The notes: generated by a model not told the origin, from the sequence alone. DNA of 64,000 nt from Mycolicibacterium porcinum (GCA_002086835.1 MVIG01000013.1:99326-163325); one strand, 5' to 3'; counted from the first letter of the stretch, positions 11,496 to 21,794 are shown. Translations and numbers: made by a program.

Positions 11496-13168
11496 TGCAG
11501 GCCGCGGAATCGGTGAGGTCCGGCCGCAACCGCCACATCGCGATCAGCGCGGGCAGTCTCGCCGTGCTGCTCGGTGCCCTCGACACCTATGTCGTGGTCA
11601 CGATCATGACCGACATCATGTCCGACGTCGGAATCGCGATCAACAAGATCCAGCAGGTCACGCCGATCATCACCGGCTACCTGCTGGGCTACATCGCGGC
11701 CATGCCGCTACTGGGCCGGGCTTCGGACCGGTTCGGGCGCAAGATGCTGATCCAGGTCGGCCTGGCCGGCTTCGCGATCGGCTCGGTGATCACCGCGCTG
11801 TCCAGTGACCTGACGATGCTGGTCATCGGCCGGGTGGTGCAGGGCACCGCGAGCGGTGCGCTGCTCCCCGTGACGTTGGCGCTGGCCGCCGATCTGTGGG
11901 CGGCGCGCAACCGGGCCGCGGTGCTCGGCGGTGTCGGTGCCGCCCAGGAGTTCGGCAGTGTGCTGGGCCCGCTGTACGGCATCGGCGCGGTGGCGGTGTT
12001 CCATCACTGGCAGGCCGTGTTCTGGATCAATGTGCCGCTGGCGCTCATCGCCATGGTGATGATCCATTTCAGCCTGCCCGGCAAGGAACCGAGCGACCAC
12101 CCCGAGAAGGTCGACGTCATCGGCGGCATCCTGCTGGCGATCGCATTGGGTCTGGCCGTCGTCGGCCTGTACAACCCCGAACCGGACGGCAAGCACGTTC
12201 TGCCCGAGTGGGGTTTGCCGCTGCTGATCGGCGCGCTGGTGGCGGCCGTGGCGTTCTTCGTCTGGGAGAAGGTCGCCCGGACCCGGCTGATCGAACCCGC
12301 TGGGGTGAAGTTCCTGCCGTTCCTGGCCGCGCTCGCCGCGTCGTTGTGCACCGGCGCCGCATTGATGGTCACGCTGGTCAACGTCGAGCTGTTCGGTCAG
12401 GGCGTGCTCGGCAAGGACAAGTACGAGACCGCGTTCCTGCTGCTGTGGTTCCTGGGTGCGCTGCCCATCGGCGCGCTGATCGGCGGCTGGGTCGCCACCC
12501 GCGTCGGCGATCGCATCGTCACATTCGTCGGTCTGATGATCGCGGCAGGCGGGTTCTGGCTGATCACCAAGTGGTCGATCGACGTGCTCGACTCGGTGCA
12601 CGACCTGGGCCTGTTCCGGCTCCCGGTGATGGACACCGATCTGGCGATCGTCGGTCTTGGACTCGGACTGGTGATCGCTCCGCTCACCTCGGCCACGCTG
12701 CGGGTGGTACCTGCCGCACAGCACGGCATCGCCTCGGCATTCGTCGTCGTGGCCCGGATGATCGGCATGCTGATCGGCATGGCGGGCCTGTCCGCCTGGG
12801 GTCTGTACCGCTTCAATCAGCACCTGGCCGGCCTCACCGCGGCGGCGAACAGCCGTGAAATGTCGCTGCAGGAGCGGCTGGCGTCGCAGGCGACCCGCTA
12901 TCGCGAGGCGTATGTGTCGATGTACGGCGACATCTTCGGGATCACCGCGATCGTCTGTGTGGTGGGTGCGGTGATCGGCCTGCTGATCGCGGCGCGCCAT
13001 TTCCACGCCGACGAACTCGAGGGCCCTCCGCCCGCCGGCGAGGACGGGGACGGGGACGCTCCGACCGGGCAGCTGTACCTGCCCACGCAGGTGCTGCCGG
13101 TCCAGTCCGCCGACGAGACGGCCCAGCTACCGCGCCAGCAACCGCCTGGGCGGCACCGGTCGGACTGA
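11495..13168 (+). CDS. p55: Major facilitator exporter P55
   Basis: P55 is a 14-helix MFS exporter that acts with LprG in triacylglycerol and glycolipid export and contributes to intrinsic drug tolerance. The 557-residue product has many hydrophobic segments, and MFS motif A is visible in the loop after helix 2 ([16 protein letters not shown]). The C-terminal tail of about 50 residues after the last helix is hydrophilic, acidic and Gly/Pro-rich. The ATG overlaps the last base of the lprG stop. It is convergent with the small gene ending at 13174. Confidence 0.95.
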   Translation: MQAAESVRSGRNRHIAISAGSLAVLLGALDTYVVVTIMTDIMSDVGIAINKIQQVTPIITGYLLGYIAAMPLLGRASDRFGRKMLIQVGLAGFAIGSVITALSSDLTMLVIGRVVQGTASGALLPVTLALAADLWAARNRAAVLGGVGAAQEFGSVLGPLYGIGAVAVFHHWQAVFWINVPLALIAMVMIHFSLPGKEPSDHPEKVDVIGGILLAIALGLAVVGLYNPEPDGKHVLPEWGLPLLIGALVAAVAFFVWEKVARTRLIEPAGVKFLPFLAALAASLCTGAALMVTLVNVELFGQGVLGKDKYETAFLLLWFLGALPIGALIGGWVATRVGDRIVTFVGLMIAAGGFWLITKWSIDVLDSVHDLGLFRLPVMDTDLAIVGLGLGLVIAPLTSATLRVVPAAQHGIASAFVVVARMIGMLIGMAGLSAWGLYRFNQHLAGLTAAANSREMSLQERLASQATRYREAYVSMYGDIFGITAIVCVVGAVIGLLIAARHFHADELEGPPPAGEDGDGDAPTGQLYLPTQVLPVQSADETAQLPRQQPPGRHRSD

Positions 13169-13173
13169 CCGGT
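13155..13173. terminator. Short convergent hairpin at the P55 stop
   Basis: ACCGGTC and GACCGGT form perfect 7-bp arms around a 5-nt loop, overlapping the P55 stop codon and lying 1 nt from the end of the convergent 51-codon gene. There is no T tract, which is common for mycobacterial hairpin terminators. Position supports a bidirectional role, but the stem is short. Confidence 0.4.
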
Positions 13174-13329
13174 TCAGCAGCGTTCGACCCCAGGGCTCAG
13201 CAAACGTGGTGCCCGGTCGGCCTCAACCGGCCGACTGGGCAGCACGAGGCGCAGCGGGGCGCGCACCAGCGCCCGGATCAGGCGGGGAGTCGGTGGTGCG
13301 CTGGGGAGCCAGTCCTGCAGTGCAGTCAT
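13174..13329 (-). CDS. Small basic 51-residue protein with a C-terminal Cys, unknown function
   Basis: An ATG at 13329 opens 51 codons, starting MTALQDWLPSAPPTPRLIRA and ending PGVERC. A good ribosome-binding site (AAAGGA) sits 8 nt before the ATG. The product is Arg/Leu/Pro-rich with a predicted amphipathic helix (RLIRALVRAPLRLVL) and one terminal Cys. It is downstream of ribD in the same direction but separated by 153 bp that hold an IdeR-like box (13438-13456), a palindrome GGTAC-GAGT-GTACC (13385-13398) and a possible -10 hexamer TACACT, so it probably has its own promoter. I do not recognise a family. It is too short for most gene callers. Confidence 0.6.
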   Translation of the reverse strand: MTALQDWLPSAPPTPRLIRALVRAPLRLVLPSRPVEADRAPRLLSPGVERC

Positions 13330-13437
13330 GCTCGCGTCCTTTGCTCGTGTTCACCGGGCGCGGATTCGGCAGCGAACGCGCTTTGGTACGAGTGTACCGA
13401 TCGCCACCGACAACGCCCGGCATTTCACGAGCGTAAC

Positions 13438-13456
13438 TTAGGTCACCCTAACTTGC
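13438..13456. promoter_or_regulatory. Candidate IdeR (iron) box upstream of the 51-codon gene
   Basis: Against the IdeR consensus TTAGGTTAGGCTAACCTAA this 19-mer, TTAGGTCACCCTAACTTGC, matches at 13 positions, including the whole left half TTAGGT and CTAAC on the right. It lies about 110 bp before the start of the 51-codon gene and 27 bp beyond the ribD stop, so the small gene is the only sensible target. Function is inferred from the match only. Confidence 0.45.
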
Positions 13457-13482
13457 GCTGGCTACCTGCTGGAAGTCCGCTA

Positions 13483-14484
13483 TCAGTTGGGAACCAGGCT
13501 CAGGCGAACATCCGGCCCGATGGCGGTGATGCCGTCGAAGCGCCACCGCTGCGCGTGCACGATGCTCGGTACCCCGATGTCATCGACCGCGGTGATCGGT
13601 CCACCGAGCAGCATCGGCGCCACGTAGGCCAGAATCCGGTTCACCACGCCGGCCCGCAGGAAGGCCCCGGCCAGGGTCGGCCCGCCCTCAAGCAGCACGT
13701 CGGTCCGGTCCCCCAGCGACCGCATCACCTCATGTGGATCATGCGTACGGATCAGCATCGTGTGCGAATCGTCGTTGAGCACGTTGGCGTCCAGCGACAC
13801 CTCGCGCATGCCCACCACCACCCGCAGGGGCTGGTGATCGGCCAGCGTGCCGTCGGCCCGGCGCGCCGTCAGTGTCGGGTCGTCGACGAACACCGTCCCG
13901 GTACCGACCACGATCGCGTCGGCGGCGGCGCGCTTGCGGTGCACGTCCGCGCGGGCGGCTTCACTGGTGATCCACTGACTGGAACCGTCGGCGGCGGCGC
14001 TGCGGCCGTCCACACTCGTCGCGAATTTCCATGTGACATGCGGCAATCCGGTGCGCTGCTTGTGCAGCCATTCGCGCAGCGGCCCTGTCTCGACCTCGTC
14101 GGCCAGCAACCCGGGGCTCACCGTGACGCCGGCGTCGACAAGCCGTTGCGCACCGCCCGCGGCCTCCGCGTTCGGATCGGACACCGCGTAGGTGACCGAC
14201 GAAATCCCTGCCGCCAGAAGCGCGTCCACGCACGGCGGCGTGCGACCGTGGTGATTGCACGGCTCCAGGGTGACAACGGCGGTGCCACCCTTGGCCCGGT
14301 CCCCCGCCGCCTGCAGCGCCATCACCTCGGCGTGCGGGCCTCCGACGGGCTGCGTCCCGCCGACGCCGGCGACCTGCCCGTCACTGTCGAGGATCACCGC
14401 CCCGACCGGCGGGTTGGGGTAGGTCGACCCCTTGACCTGTTCGGCTTGCTCGATGGCCAGCCGCATCACGGCCTCAGGTGTCAT
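13483..14484 (-). CDS. ribD: Bifunctional riboflavin deaminase/reductase RibD
   Basis: Carries out the second (zinc-dependent deamination) and third (NADPH reduction) steps of riboflavin synthesis. The N-terminal deaminase zinc site is seen in PHAEVMAL (about residue 50) and [11 protein letters not shown] (about residues 75-85). The C-terminal reductase half begins near [17 protein letters not shown] and includes the [20 protein letters not shown] nucleotide-binding stretch. Length 333 residues, normal. The start overlaps the rpe stop by 4 nt, placing it in the fmt-rsmB-rpe-ribD operon (ribG in older mycobacterial naming). Confidence 0.96.
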   Translation of the reverse strand: MTPEAVMRLAIEQAEQVKGSTYPNPPVGAVILDSDGQVAGVGGTQPVGGPHAEVMALQAAGDRAKGGTAVVTLEPCNHHGRTPPCVDALLAAGISSVTYAVSDPNAEAAGGAQRLVDAGVTVSPGLLADEVETGPLREWLHKQRTGLPHVTWKFATSVDGRSAAADGSSQWITSEAARADVHRKRAAADAIVVGTGTVFVDDPTLTARRADGTLADHQPLRVVVGMREVSLDANVLNDDSHTMLIRTHDPHEVMRSLGDRTDVLLEGGPTLAGAFLRAGVVNRILAYVAPMLLGGPITAVDDIGVPSIVHAQRWRFDGITAIGPDVRLSLVPN

Positions 14485-15158
14485 AGCGTCAGGTGTCGCG
14501 AGGCGCTCGCAGCCTGCCGGCGCAGAGATTTCACCGCGGCGGCCGGATCGGCCGCGCTGTACACCGCGGAGCCCGCCACGAAGCAGTCGACGCCTGCCTC
14601 GGCGGCCTGCTCGATGGTGTCGGCGTTGATGCCGCCGTCGATCTCGACGACGATGGTCAGCTCGCCGGAGTCGACGAGCCGGCGCGCAGTGCTCACCTTA
14701 GAGAGCACCTCCGGGATGAACTTCTGCCCGCCGAATCCGGGCTCGACCGACATCACGAGCAGTGTGTCGAACTCCTTGAGGATCTCCAGGTACGGCTCCA
14801 GCGGGGTGCCCGGCTTCACCGAAAGGCCTGCCTTGGCACCGGCGGCGCGGATATCGCGGGCCACGCCGATCGGGTTGTCGGTCGCCTCGGCGTGGAACGT
14901 GACGTTGTAGGCACCAGCCTCGGCGTACGGCGGCGCCCAGCGCTCGGGCTGGTCGATCATCAGGTGGCAGTCCATCGGGATGTCGGTCGCCTTGAGCAGG
15001 GACTCCACCACCGGCAGACCCAACGTGAGGTTGGGGACGAAATGGTTGTCCATCACGTCCACGTGCAGCCAGTCGGCACCGGCCACCGCGGCGACCTCAT
15101 CGGACAGCCGAGCGAAGTCAGCGGACAGGATGGACGGGGCGATGAGGGGTTCTGCCAT
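14481..15158 (-). CDS. rpe: Ribulose-phosphate 3-epimerase
   Basis: Interconverts ribulose 5-phosphate and xylulose 5-phosphate; ribulose 5-phosphate is also a RibBA substrate, fitting its place beside the riboflavin genes. Motifs: [28 protein letters not shown] with the metal/catalytic Asp and His, and [17 protein letters not shown]. The ATG at 15158 ([11 protein letters not shown]) gives a standard 225-residue enzyme; an upstream in-frame start at 15203 would add 15 residues and overlap rsmB, so I reject it. The stop overlaps the ribD start. Confidence 0.96.
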   Translation of the reverse strand: MAEPLIAPSILSADFARLSDEVAAVAGADWLHVDVMDNHFVPNLTLGLPVVESLLKATDIPMDCHLMIDQPERWAPPYAEAGAYNVTFHAEATDNPIGVARDIRAAGAKAGLSVKPGTPLEPYLEILKEFDTLLVMSVEPGFGGQKFIPEVLSKVSTARRLVDSGELTIVVEIDGGINADTIEQAAEAGVDCFVAGSAVYSAADPAAAVKSLRRQAASASRHLTL

Positions 15159-15195
15159 GGCGGTCAGCCTATCTTGACGGTCTTCGCGCAAGCGC

Positions 15196-16605
15196 TCAGA
15201 CAACCTTCAGGGCTGCACTGAACATCGCATCGGTCCCGTGCCGGTGCGGCCACAGCTGGACGTGCGGGCCGTCGCCGAGGTCGTCGGCCGGGGCAAACAA
15301 CTCCCGGGTGTCGAGCTGGGTCACCGGATGCCGGCGCACCGCGTCGGCCACCACCCCGACGGTTTCGGCCAGGTGCGGCGAACAGGTCGCGTAGAGGACC
15401 ACGCCGCCGGGCCGGGTCAGGGCGATGGCCGCGGCAAGAAGTTCACGCTGCAGTTTCGCCAGGCCGGGCACGTCGCCGGGCTGACGGCGCCACCGGGCCT
15501 CCGGGCGTCGGCGCAGCGCGCCCAGACCGGTACAGGGGGCGTCGACCAGGACCCGGTCGAAGCCGGGTTCCAGACCGGATTCCCGCCCGTCCACACGGCG
15601 CACGTCGACGTCGAGGCCACGCGTGTTCTCCTCGACCAGATCGGCACGCCGCGGCGCGGGCTCGACCGCGGTCACGCGCGCGCCCGAGGCCGCACCGATG
15701 GCGGCCAGCAGTGCGGTCTTACCGCCCGGGCCGGCGCACAGATCGAGCCAGCGACCGTTGTCCGGGCCGTCGAGTTCGGCCAAGGTCAGTGCGCGGGCCA
15801 CCAGCTGGCTGCCCTCGTCCTGCACCTGGGCGGCACCGTCGCGCACCGCGGCCAGCCGTCCGGGATCACCGCCCGGCAGATACACCGCATAAGGCGAGTA
15901 GCGGCCCACGGTGCCGTCGGCCTGAGCGGCCAGCTCGGCTGCGGTCAGCGCGGTGGGCCGGGCCGCGAGGTGGACCACCGGACGTTCGTCGTCACTGGTC
16001 AGCAGCGCGTCGAGTTCACCGGCCCGGGCTCCGAGCGCATCGGTGAAGGCCTGGGCGATCCACCGCGGGTGGGCGTGCAGGAAGGCGGCATGCCCGACCG
16101 GGTCGGTGGCGGCCGGCGGCGCCAGCTGCTCCATCCACTCGGCCTCGGTGCTTCGGGAGATGGTCCGCAGCACACCGTTGACGAAACCGGCCCGGGCCGA
16201 GTCGAATTCGATGCCGGCCTGCTCGACGGTGGTGGACACCGCGGCGTGCGGTTCGACCCGGGTCCGCAGGAGTTGATAGGTGCCCAGGCGCAACAGGTCG
16301 AGCAGCACGGGATCGATCCGCTCGGGCGGACGCCCGGCCGCCGCGGCGATGACCGCGTCGAGCAGCCCCCGGGTCCGGCAGGCGCCGTAGGTCAATTCGG
16401 TGGCGAAAGCTGCGTCGCGGCCCTCGATCCCGCGCTCCCGCAGCAGTGCGGGCAGGGCCAGGTTGGCGTAGGAGTCACGCTCCGACACCGCGCGCAGCAC
16501 GTCGAATGCCGCCCGGCGGGCCGGGTCCAGTGGGGTGCGGCGATGTTGGCGGTTGCGTTGCGGTGCCCGGTTCGTCCTGTTCGGCCGGTTCGGCGGATTG
16601 CTCAT
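15196..16605 (-). CDS. rsmB: RsmB/Fmu-family RNA (cytosine-5) methyltransferase
   Basis: Methylates a cytosine in 16S rRNA using SAM in characterised homologues. The 469-residue product has an N-terminal NusB-like RNA-binding domain (residues about 25-160) and a C-terminal Rossmann methyltransferase with the SAM loop [15 protein letters not shown], the motif IV region [19 protein letters not shown] and the catalytic-Cys region [15 protein letters not shown]. The first 25 residues are a basic Asn/Arg-rich tail. Its ATG overlaps the fmt stop by 4 nt. Confidence 0.96.
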   Translation of the reverse strand: MSNPPNRPNRTNRAPQRNRQHRRTPLDPARRAAFDVLRAVSERDSYANLALPALLRERGIEGRDAAFATELTYGACRTRGLLDAVIAAAAGRPPERIDPVLLDLLRLGTYQLLRTRVEPHAAVSTTVEQAGIEFDSARAGFVNGVLRTISRSTEAEWMEQLAPPAATDPVGHAAFLHAHPRWIAQAFTDALGARAGELDALLTSDDERPVVHLAARPTALTAAELAAQADGTVGRYSPYAVYLPGGDPGRLAAVRDGAAQVQDEGSQLVARALTLAELDGPDNGRWLDLCAGPGGKTALLAAIGAASGARVTAVEPAPRRADLVEENTRGLDVDVRRVDGRESGLEPGFDRVLVDAPCTGLGALRRRPEARWRRQPGDVPGLAKLQRELLAAAIALTRPGGVVLYATCSPHLAETVGVVADAVRRHPVTQLDTRELFAPADDLGDGPHVQLWPHRHGTDAMFSAALKVV

Positions 16606-17531
16606 GATGCCCGCACCGATTCGTCGAGCCGTGCGCCGCGGGCCCAGTCGGCGGCGTTCATGAGTTTCTTGCCTGGCGGCTGGATCTGCCCCAGCAGGAC
16701 CGGTTGCGACGCGGTGCCGACCAGCACCGCGTTGCGTTCGACGCGGATTTCACCGGGCGCCAACGAATCTCGCGCGTGCTCCACCGTGACGGGACCGACC
16801 TTGACCCGCAGATCCCCGATCATCGTCCAGGCACCGGGATTCGGGGTGACGGCGCGGATCTGCCGGTCGATGACGTGGGCCGGCAGGTCCCAGCGCACCC
16901 GGGCTGACTCCACGCTGATCTTGGGTGCCAGGCTGACGCCGTCCTCGGGCTGTGGCACCGCGGTCAGCGCGCCTTCGGCGATTCCGTCCAGCGTGGACTC
17001 CAACAGCGTCGCGCCCGAATCCGCAAGCCGCCCAAGCAGATCACCCGCCGTGTCGGTGTCGCGCACCCGCTCGGTGACCACCCCATAGACGGGACCGGAG
17101 TCGAGCGCCGGTTCGATGAGGAACGTCGTGGCACCAGTGACCTCGTCACCGGCCGCCAGGGAGGCCTGCACCGGCGCGGCCCCGCGCCAGGCGGGCAGCA
17201 GCGAGAAGTGCAGATTGATCCAGCCGTGCTTGGGCACCGCGAGCAGGCGCTCGCTCAGCAGGGCGCCGTAGGCCACGACGGCGCAGCAGTCGGGTGCCAG
17301 CTCGGACAGCTCGGCGATGAACTCGTCGGAGTTGGGCTTGGCCGGCCGCAGGACCGGTATGTCGTGCTCGAGAGCCAGCTTCGCGACCGGCGACGGTGCG
17401 GGCTTGCCGCGCCGTCCGGCGGCCGCGTCGGGCCGGGTCAGGACCGCGACAACGTCGTGACGGGGCGAGTCGATCAGCCGCTGTAACGACGGGAGGGCGG
17501 GCTCTGGGGTTCCGGCAAAGACAAGACGCAC
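16602..17531 (-). CDS. fmt: Methionyl-tRNA formyltransferase
   Basis: Formylates initiator Met-tRNA using 10-formyl-THF. The 309-residue product begins [16 protein letters not shown] and carries the formyl-transferase signature [17 protein letters not shown] (Asn/His catalytic pair and SLLP loop), then the C-terminal tRNA-binding OB-like domain. It is the first gene of the operon fmt-rsmB-rpe-ribD. Upstream, 17532-17715 holds no gene that I can see and separates it from the 13E12-family gene. Confidence 0.97.
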   Translation of the reverse strand: MRLVFAGTPEPALPSLQRLIDSPRHDVVAVLTRPDAAAGRRGKPAPSPVAKLALEHDIPVLRPAKPNSDEFIAELSELAPDCCAVVAYGALLSERLLAVPKHGWINLHFSLLPAWRGAAPVQASLAAGDEVTGATTFLIEPALDSGPVYGVVTERVRDTDTAGDLLGRLADSGATLLESTLDGIAEGALTAVPQPEDGVSLAPKISVESARVRWDLPAHVIDRQIRAVTPNPGAWTMIGDLRVKVGPVTVEHARDSLAPGEIRVERNAVLVGTASQPVLLGQIQPPGKKLMNAADWARGARLDESVRAS

Positions 17532-17715
17532 CGAAACAGTCTAGGTATCCAGCCGGCTGCTCCCCTAATGCGTCGGCTCATCGATGTCGGGTCGGCGGTC
17601 TTGCATCCGGATGTCCTCAGCGCCACCGCAGAGCCGCGTTCACCGGCACGATTCCCCAAATAGGTGATTTCAATCATGCTGCGCGTCAGCGTGGTTGTGA
17701 TTGAGCGGGCGGCTT

Positions 17716-19278
17716 CTACCCTTCGTCAGCTTCGTCCGGGGGAACGAGAAGTTCCTCGGGGTGGAAGTGGTGGTTGAGGGTGTCTTGTCCGGTGTCCATC
17801 AGGGGCGGTGGGTGCCAGTGGATGCGGCCGGTGTCGGGGTCGACGGTGGTGGTCCAGCCGAGTCCGACCAGGCGGTTGTCGGGCCCGCAGCCCAGGCCGA
17901 GGTCGGGGGCGTCGGTGTGTCCGCCGTGTTGCCAGTCGGCCTCGGCGTGGTGGACCTCGCAGCGATCGGCGGCGGCGGTGCATCCGGGGCGGGTGCAGCC
18001 GCGGTCACGGTTGTAGAGCAGCAGGCGTTGTGCTTTGGTGGCCAGGCGTTTGGTGCGGGCCATGTAGAGCGGTTCGGCGGTGTGGTGTTTGTAGACGGTG
18101 AGGTAGTGGTAGCTGTGCTCTGCCAGCCTGATGAGGTCTGTCATGGGCATCCACAGCCCTGAGCCGGTGACCGCGATGCCGGCGCCGGCTTCCAGTTCGG
18201 CCAGGGTCGTGGAGACCACCACCGTGACCGGCAGACCGCCATGCTGGCCGAGCCGTTTGGACATCAGGACTTCCCGTAGCGCCGCTTTGAGCGCGTCGTG
18301 GTTGCGCTGGGCCTGGGTTCGGGTGTCACGGTCGGCGGCCGTCTGCTGGGCTTGCCGCGCTTGAGCAGTGCCGTGCTCGTGAGAGGTCTGCCGCTCCTCG
18401 GAGGCGTCGAGTTCAGTCTCCTCATCAACGAGATCGGCGGCCTCGGAGTCGGTCACGTCAGTCCCGGGCACGCCGGGCTCAGCATCGGCGTCGGGGGTGT
18501 CGGCATGGTCGTCGAGCGGGTTCGGTGTGGGGTTGTGGACGGGTTCGGGGTCGGCGGGGTTGTTGATGCCGGGGGCACCCCACACGCCGGTGACCGTGGT
18601 CAGATACGCCGCGGTCTCGGGGTCCAGCCAGCCCTGGACATGCACCAGTCCGTCGGCGTCTTGTGTGCCGATGCGCAGCCCCCGCAGATGCGCTGCGACA
18701 TCAGGGCTGTCGCCGTCCTGGTTGAGCAGATACATCAGTTTGTCTGCCGCGGCTTTGAGTGTTTCTGGGGTGTCGCGGGTCGCCGCGGCCACCAGGTCCG
18801 ATTCGATCTGGCCGCGTTCGGCGGTGCTGACGTATTTTTCGGCCTTGGCCACGGTGTCGCGGATGATCGTGATGTGTTCTGTGTTGATCGTGCCCGCCAG
18901 CAGCGCCTGGGCGCAGGCGGGAAACAGCGGCTCCAACACCTCACCGCCGATGGCATAGCGCGGCCCGAGCGCGGCGGCCGCGGCCACCCGGCGGGAGGCT
19001 TCCTTGCCGCTGATCCGCATCCGGGTGGCCAGTACGTCTTTAAAAGATTTGCCGCCGATCTCGTGCGGGCTGGCCTGCGCCATCAGGGCGGCCTGCATCC
19101 GGTGATCGATCATCGCCTCGGTGCGGGCGAGCCGCTCCCGCTCCGACTGCAGAGCCAACAACTCCGCGGTGTCGAACCCGGTGAAATCGACATCGACCAG
19201 CGCCGCGGTCGCGGCACGGTGGCCGGCCAGCACGGTCTGCACCGCGTCCTGGCTCTGCACCAATCCCGCCATCACCAT
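17716..19278 (-). CDS. 13E12-repeat family protein (DUF222 with C-terminal HNH nuclease domain)
   Basis: A 520-residue protein with an N-terminal DUF222 domain (MVMAGLVQSQDAVQTVLAGH onward) and a C-terminal HNH domain with zinc cysteines and the histidine pair (CTRPGCTAAADRCEVHHAEA, then NRLV). A long acidic linker rich in Asp, Pro and Thr (about residues 240-310) separates them. Many paralogues occur in mycobacteria, and HNH domains cut DNA in other families; the biological role is unknown. I chose the ATG at 19278 because it aligns with the second copy at 63254 and both follow an identical SOS box by 4 nt; an upstream ATG at 19347 would place the box inside the gene. Confidence 0.9.
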   Translation of the reverse strand: MVMAGLVQSQDAVQTVLAGHRAATAALVDVDFTGFDTAELLALQSERERLARTEAMIDHRMQAALMAQASPHEIGGKSFKDVLATRMRISGKEASRRVAAAAALGPRYAIGGEVLEPLFPACAQALLAGTINTEHITIIRDTVAKAEKYVSTAERGQIESDLVAAATRDTPETLKAAADKLMYLLNQDGDSPDVAAHLRGLRIGTQDADGLVHVQGWLDPETAAYLTTVTGVWGAPGINNPADPEPVHNPTPNPLDDHADTPDADAEPGVPGTDVTDSEAADLVDEETELDASEERQTSHEHGTAQARQAQQTAADRDTRTQAQRNHDALKAALREVLMSKRLGQHGGLPVTVVVSTTLAELEAGAGIAVTGSGLWMPMTDLIRLAEHSYHYLTVYKHHTAEPLYMARTKRLATKAQRLLLYNRDRGCTRPGCTAAADRCEVHHAEADWQHGGHTDAPDLGLGCGPDNRLVGLGWTTTVDPDTGRIHWHPPPLMDTGQDTLNHHFHPEELLVPPDEADEG

Positions 19279-19281
19279 AGT

Positions 19282-19297
19282 TCGAACACTAGTTCGA
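19282..19297. promoter_or_regulatory. SOS (LexA) box of the left 13E12-family gene
   Basis: TCGAACACTAGTTCGA is a perfect inverted repeat with 4-nt spacer and matches the mycobacterial LexA operator form TCGAAC-N4-GTTCGA. It ends 4 nt from the chosen start codon. The same box, at the same spacing, precedes the second copy at 63254. Confidence 0.85.
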
Positions 19298-19392
19298 TAC
19301 CCCGACAAGACCCCCCAGGTTGGGACTGGTGAGACCAAAGTGATCAAAGTTTTTCCGACGAGCTCAGGTGGGTCTGCCTGGGGCCTCGAAGC

Positions 19393-19929
19393 TTATTGGG
19401 GCGCCTGGTAATACTCCCGCTCCGTCACCCCGGCCAGCGGGGCGAGGTACACCCACGGGATGGTTCCGACCAGCCGGTTGAGGGTGGCGACGGCATCGTT
19501 GTAGTACTGCCGGGCGAACGCCAGCTTGTTCTCGGTGTCGGCGAGATTCTCCTGCAAATTCAGGAAGTTGTTCGACGAATTGAGTTGCGGATAGGACGAT
19601 CCCAGCGCCATCACCCCGGTCAGCGCTGAGTCGAGATCATGTTCGGCGGCGCTGCGCTGTTGTACCGAGGCACCGCCGGTCGCCGAGGCCAGGGCCGCCT
19701 GGGCACTGCTGACCCGGCCGAGGACTGCCGTCTCGTGTGAGGCAAATGTCGCCACGGTCTGCACCAGTGCCGGGATCAGCGCGGCCCGGCGGGTCAGCTC
19801 GACATCGATGCCGCTCAACGCCTCGGCGACGTGCACATCGGCCGCCCGCAGTTTGTTGTAGCCGACGACGAAGCCCACCAGCACCGCCACCGCGAGCACC
19901 AGTATCAGGACCAGCAGCAGCCTCACCAT
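19393..19929 (-). CDS. LemA family membrane protein
   Basis: A 178-residue LemA protein: one N-terminal transmembrane helix (MVRLLLVLILVLAVAVLVGF) followed by a helical domain with the conserved NKLRAADVHVAEALSGIDVE and SSNNFLNLQENLADTENKLA segments. Function is unknown; LemA proteins are widespread and often sit next to TPM or DUF2207 membrane proteins, as here. The ATG at 19929 overlaps the DUF2207 stop, and its Shine-Dalgarno sequence lies inside the polyglycine codons of that gene. The open frame extends 88 codons upstream as an Arg-rich shadow of the neighbour, which I reject. Confidence 0.9.
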   Translation of the reverse strand: MVRLLLVLILVLAVAVLVGFVVGYNKLRAADVHVAEALSGIDVELTRRAALIPALVQTVATFASHETAVLGRVSSAQAALASATGGASVQQRSAAEHDLDSALTGVMALGSSYPQLNSSNNFLNLQENLADTENKLAFARQYYNDAVATLNRLVGTIPWVYLAPLAGVTEREYYQAPQ

Positions 19930-21746
19930 GATCCGCCTCCTCCCCCTCCTCCGCCGCCGCCGCCACCACCGCCGGACGACGACGACCCGCCGCCCGACGA
20001 CGAGGACGAGGACGACTGCGAGGCTGTGTATGCCCCGATCGATGACGATAGTGCCGATTCGAAGCTGTCGAAGTCTGCACCGCCAGATCCGCCGGTGAAG
20101 CCGTGACTGGTGTCCGACGACGATGACGTCGAGTTGTACCAATCCGGTTGGGGCGCTGGATCGCCCATGGTGTCCTGGTACTTCTTCGCCCACAGCGCCG
20201 CGGTGCCGCCGGCCACGGCGAACGGAATGTAGGCCAGGTAGAGGTCTTTACGGGCGGCGAAGTCGAATCTGGTCTCCGCGGAATCGGTCGACAGCAGCCG
20301 GTGGAAACCCTGCGCCCGCGACCACAATTCCCGGCCCGCGGCCGTGCGCCGGGTCCCCACTCCGCCCCGCCAGCCACGCACTGAGCAGAGGAAGAACGCC
20401 GCGAAGGGCAACCCCCACATCGTGATACCGAACCACAGGAAGAAACCCGCCAGGGCGGCGCAGAATGCCACCACATTGGCGACGCGGATCCACAGTTCCT
20501 TGTGCCGCTTGACCATGAAGCCGCCGTCGAACGCCCACTTGCGCACTGCCACAGCCATATCAGCCTTGGCCTTGCTCAGCTTCTTGCCAGCTGTCGCGGT
20601 GTTCGTGGCGGAGAATTCGGCACCCACCGACATCACCTTGAGCGCCGCGGCCACGTCGATGCCGACCGGATCGACATCGGCCCACGCGGCCGGCTTCACG
20701 AGACCTCTGATCTTCCAGTGCTTGTCACTGACCTGCCGCAGCTCCACCAGGCCCTGCTCGGCGAGGTGGAACAGGGTCGCGCTCAGCCCGTTCTTGGGGA
20801 CGGTCTCGGTGCGGATGAACTCGGTCTGCACCGGACCGAGCCCTTCCGGCGGCGCGTACTGCACCGGAAACCCCGGCGACGGTTCGATCGTGGTCCGCGT
20901 CCACAAGTGCGCGAGCAGTCCCATGCCGGCGGTCAACAGGGCGATCCAGCCCAGTGTGGGCACCGACCGGCCGAGAATCCGGTCCCACGTGTACGGCCAC
21001 GGCAAGGTCGTCTGCGGCGGAGTCGCCACGTCGACGCCGGCCCGCAGCGTCACCGGGGTGTGGGGCTCGAGGCCGGTCGCCGCGAGCCGTACGGTGCTGC
21101 CGTCGATGCGCAGATCCGCACAGGCTGCACCGACGCCGAATCCGACACTGCACCCGGCTCCGGTCACCTCAGCGGGCAGGGTGACCGAGATGTCGGCCCG
21201 TTCGATGGTGTTGTTCCAGGCCGGCGCGACGACGTTCCAGTAGAAGGCCGAGCGCGCTTCGGGGTTGCCGGTGTTCGCGGCGAACTGACGTTGCGCGCCG
21301 ACGGTGCCCGGGTCGAGGACCCCGTCGATCGTGTACCTCAGTTCGAAAACGTGGCTGCCCCAGTCCAAGGTGGTGGCGGGGTCACCGATCTTGGCCACCC
21401 GGAACCGCTTGCCGCTCTCCCACAGCAGTTCGTAGGGAATCGGCGATCCGTCCATCGTGATCGACGTGATCTCAGGTACCTGCCGCACGTGAGAATTGTT
21501 CTGATTCTGCACGTCCCAGTAGCGGAAGATGCCGTGCCGCCCGCCGGGGAAGTCTCCGGTGACGGTCTCGACCGCGTCCATCCGGCCGTCGGCGTCGACG
21601 GTGAAATCAGCCCGGTAGTCGGTGATCACCACCGGATCGGCCGGGCCCGGCGCGGCGCCTGAGCCCGAGCCGTTGAACAGCAGCGGCCACAGGAGACCAA
21701 AGGCGATGAGCCCCAACGCAAACAACCACGAGCACACCCGGCGCAT
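19923..21746 (-). CDS. DUF2207 membrane protein with Ser/Gly tail
   Basis: A 607-residue predicted membrane protein. It has a signal or first transmembrane helix (MRRVCSWLFALGLIAFGLLW), an extracytoplasmic beta-rich DUF2207 domain (ITDYRADFTVDADGRMDAVE onward, residues about 40-230), a transmembrane helix near VPTLGWIALLTAGMGLLA, a cytoplasmic region, a further hydrophobic pair near residue 430, and a C-terminal tail of about 40 residues of Ser and Gly ending GGGGSW. That tail with terminal Trp is typical of DUF2207 and TPM-domain proteins. I chose the ATG at 21746 because AGGAGG sits 6 nt upstream. It is coupled to lemA. Function unknown. Confidence 0.9.
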   Translation of the reverse strand: MRRVCSWLFALGLIAFGLLWPLLFNGSGSGAAPGPADPVVITDYRADFTVDADGRMDAVETVTGDFPGGRHGIFRYWDVQNQNNSHVRQVPEITSITMDGSPIPYELLWESGKRFRVAKIGDPATTLDWGSHVFELRYTIDGVLDPGTVGAQRQFAANTGNPEARSAFYWNVVAPAWNNTIERADISVTLPAEVTGAGCSVGFGVGAACADLRIDGSTVRLAATGLEPHTPVTLRAGVDVATPPQTTLPWPYTWDRILGRSVPTLGWIALLTAGMGLLAHLWTRTTIEPSPGFPVQYAPPEGLGPVQTEFIRTETVPKNGLSATLFHLAEQGLVELRQVSDKHWKIRGLVKPAAWADVDPVGIDVAAALKVMSVGAEFSATNTATAGKKLSKAKADMAVAVRKWAFDGGFMVKRHKELWIRVANVVAFCAALAGFFLWFGITMWGLPFAAFFLCSVRGWRGGVGTRRTAAGRELWSRAQGFHRLLSTDSAETRFDFAARKDLYLAYIPFAVAGGTAALWAKKYQDTMGDPAPQPDWYNSTSSSSDTSHGFTGGSGGADFDSFESALSSSIGAYTASQSSSSSSSGGGSSSSGGGGGGGGGGGGGGSW

Positions 21747-21794
21747 GGCAGCCTCCTGACTCAGCACTCACCGACAACGGGTGAAGTATCCGCC

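Noticed and set aside
17716-19347. Longer 13E12-family protein starting at 19347
   Set aside because: It would include the SOS box and promoter in the coding region; the second copy at 63254 supports the shorter start.
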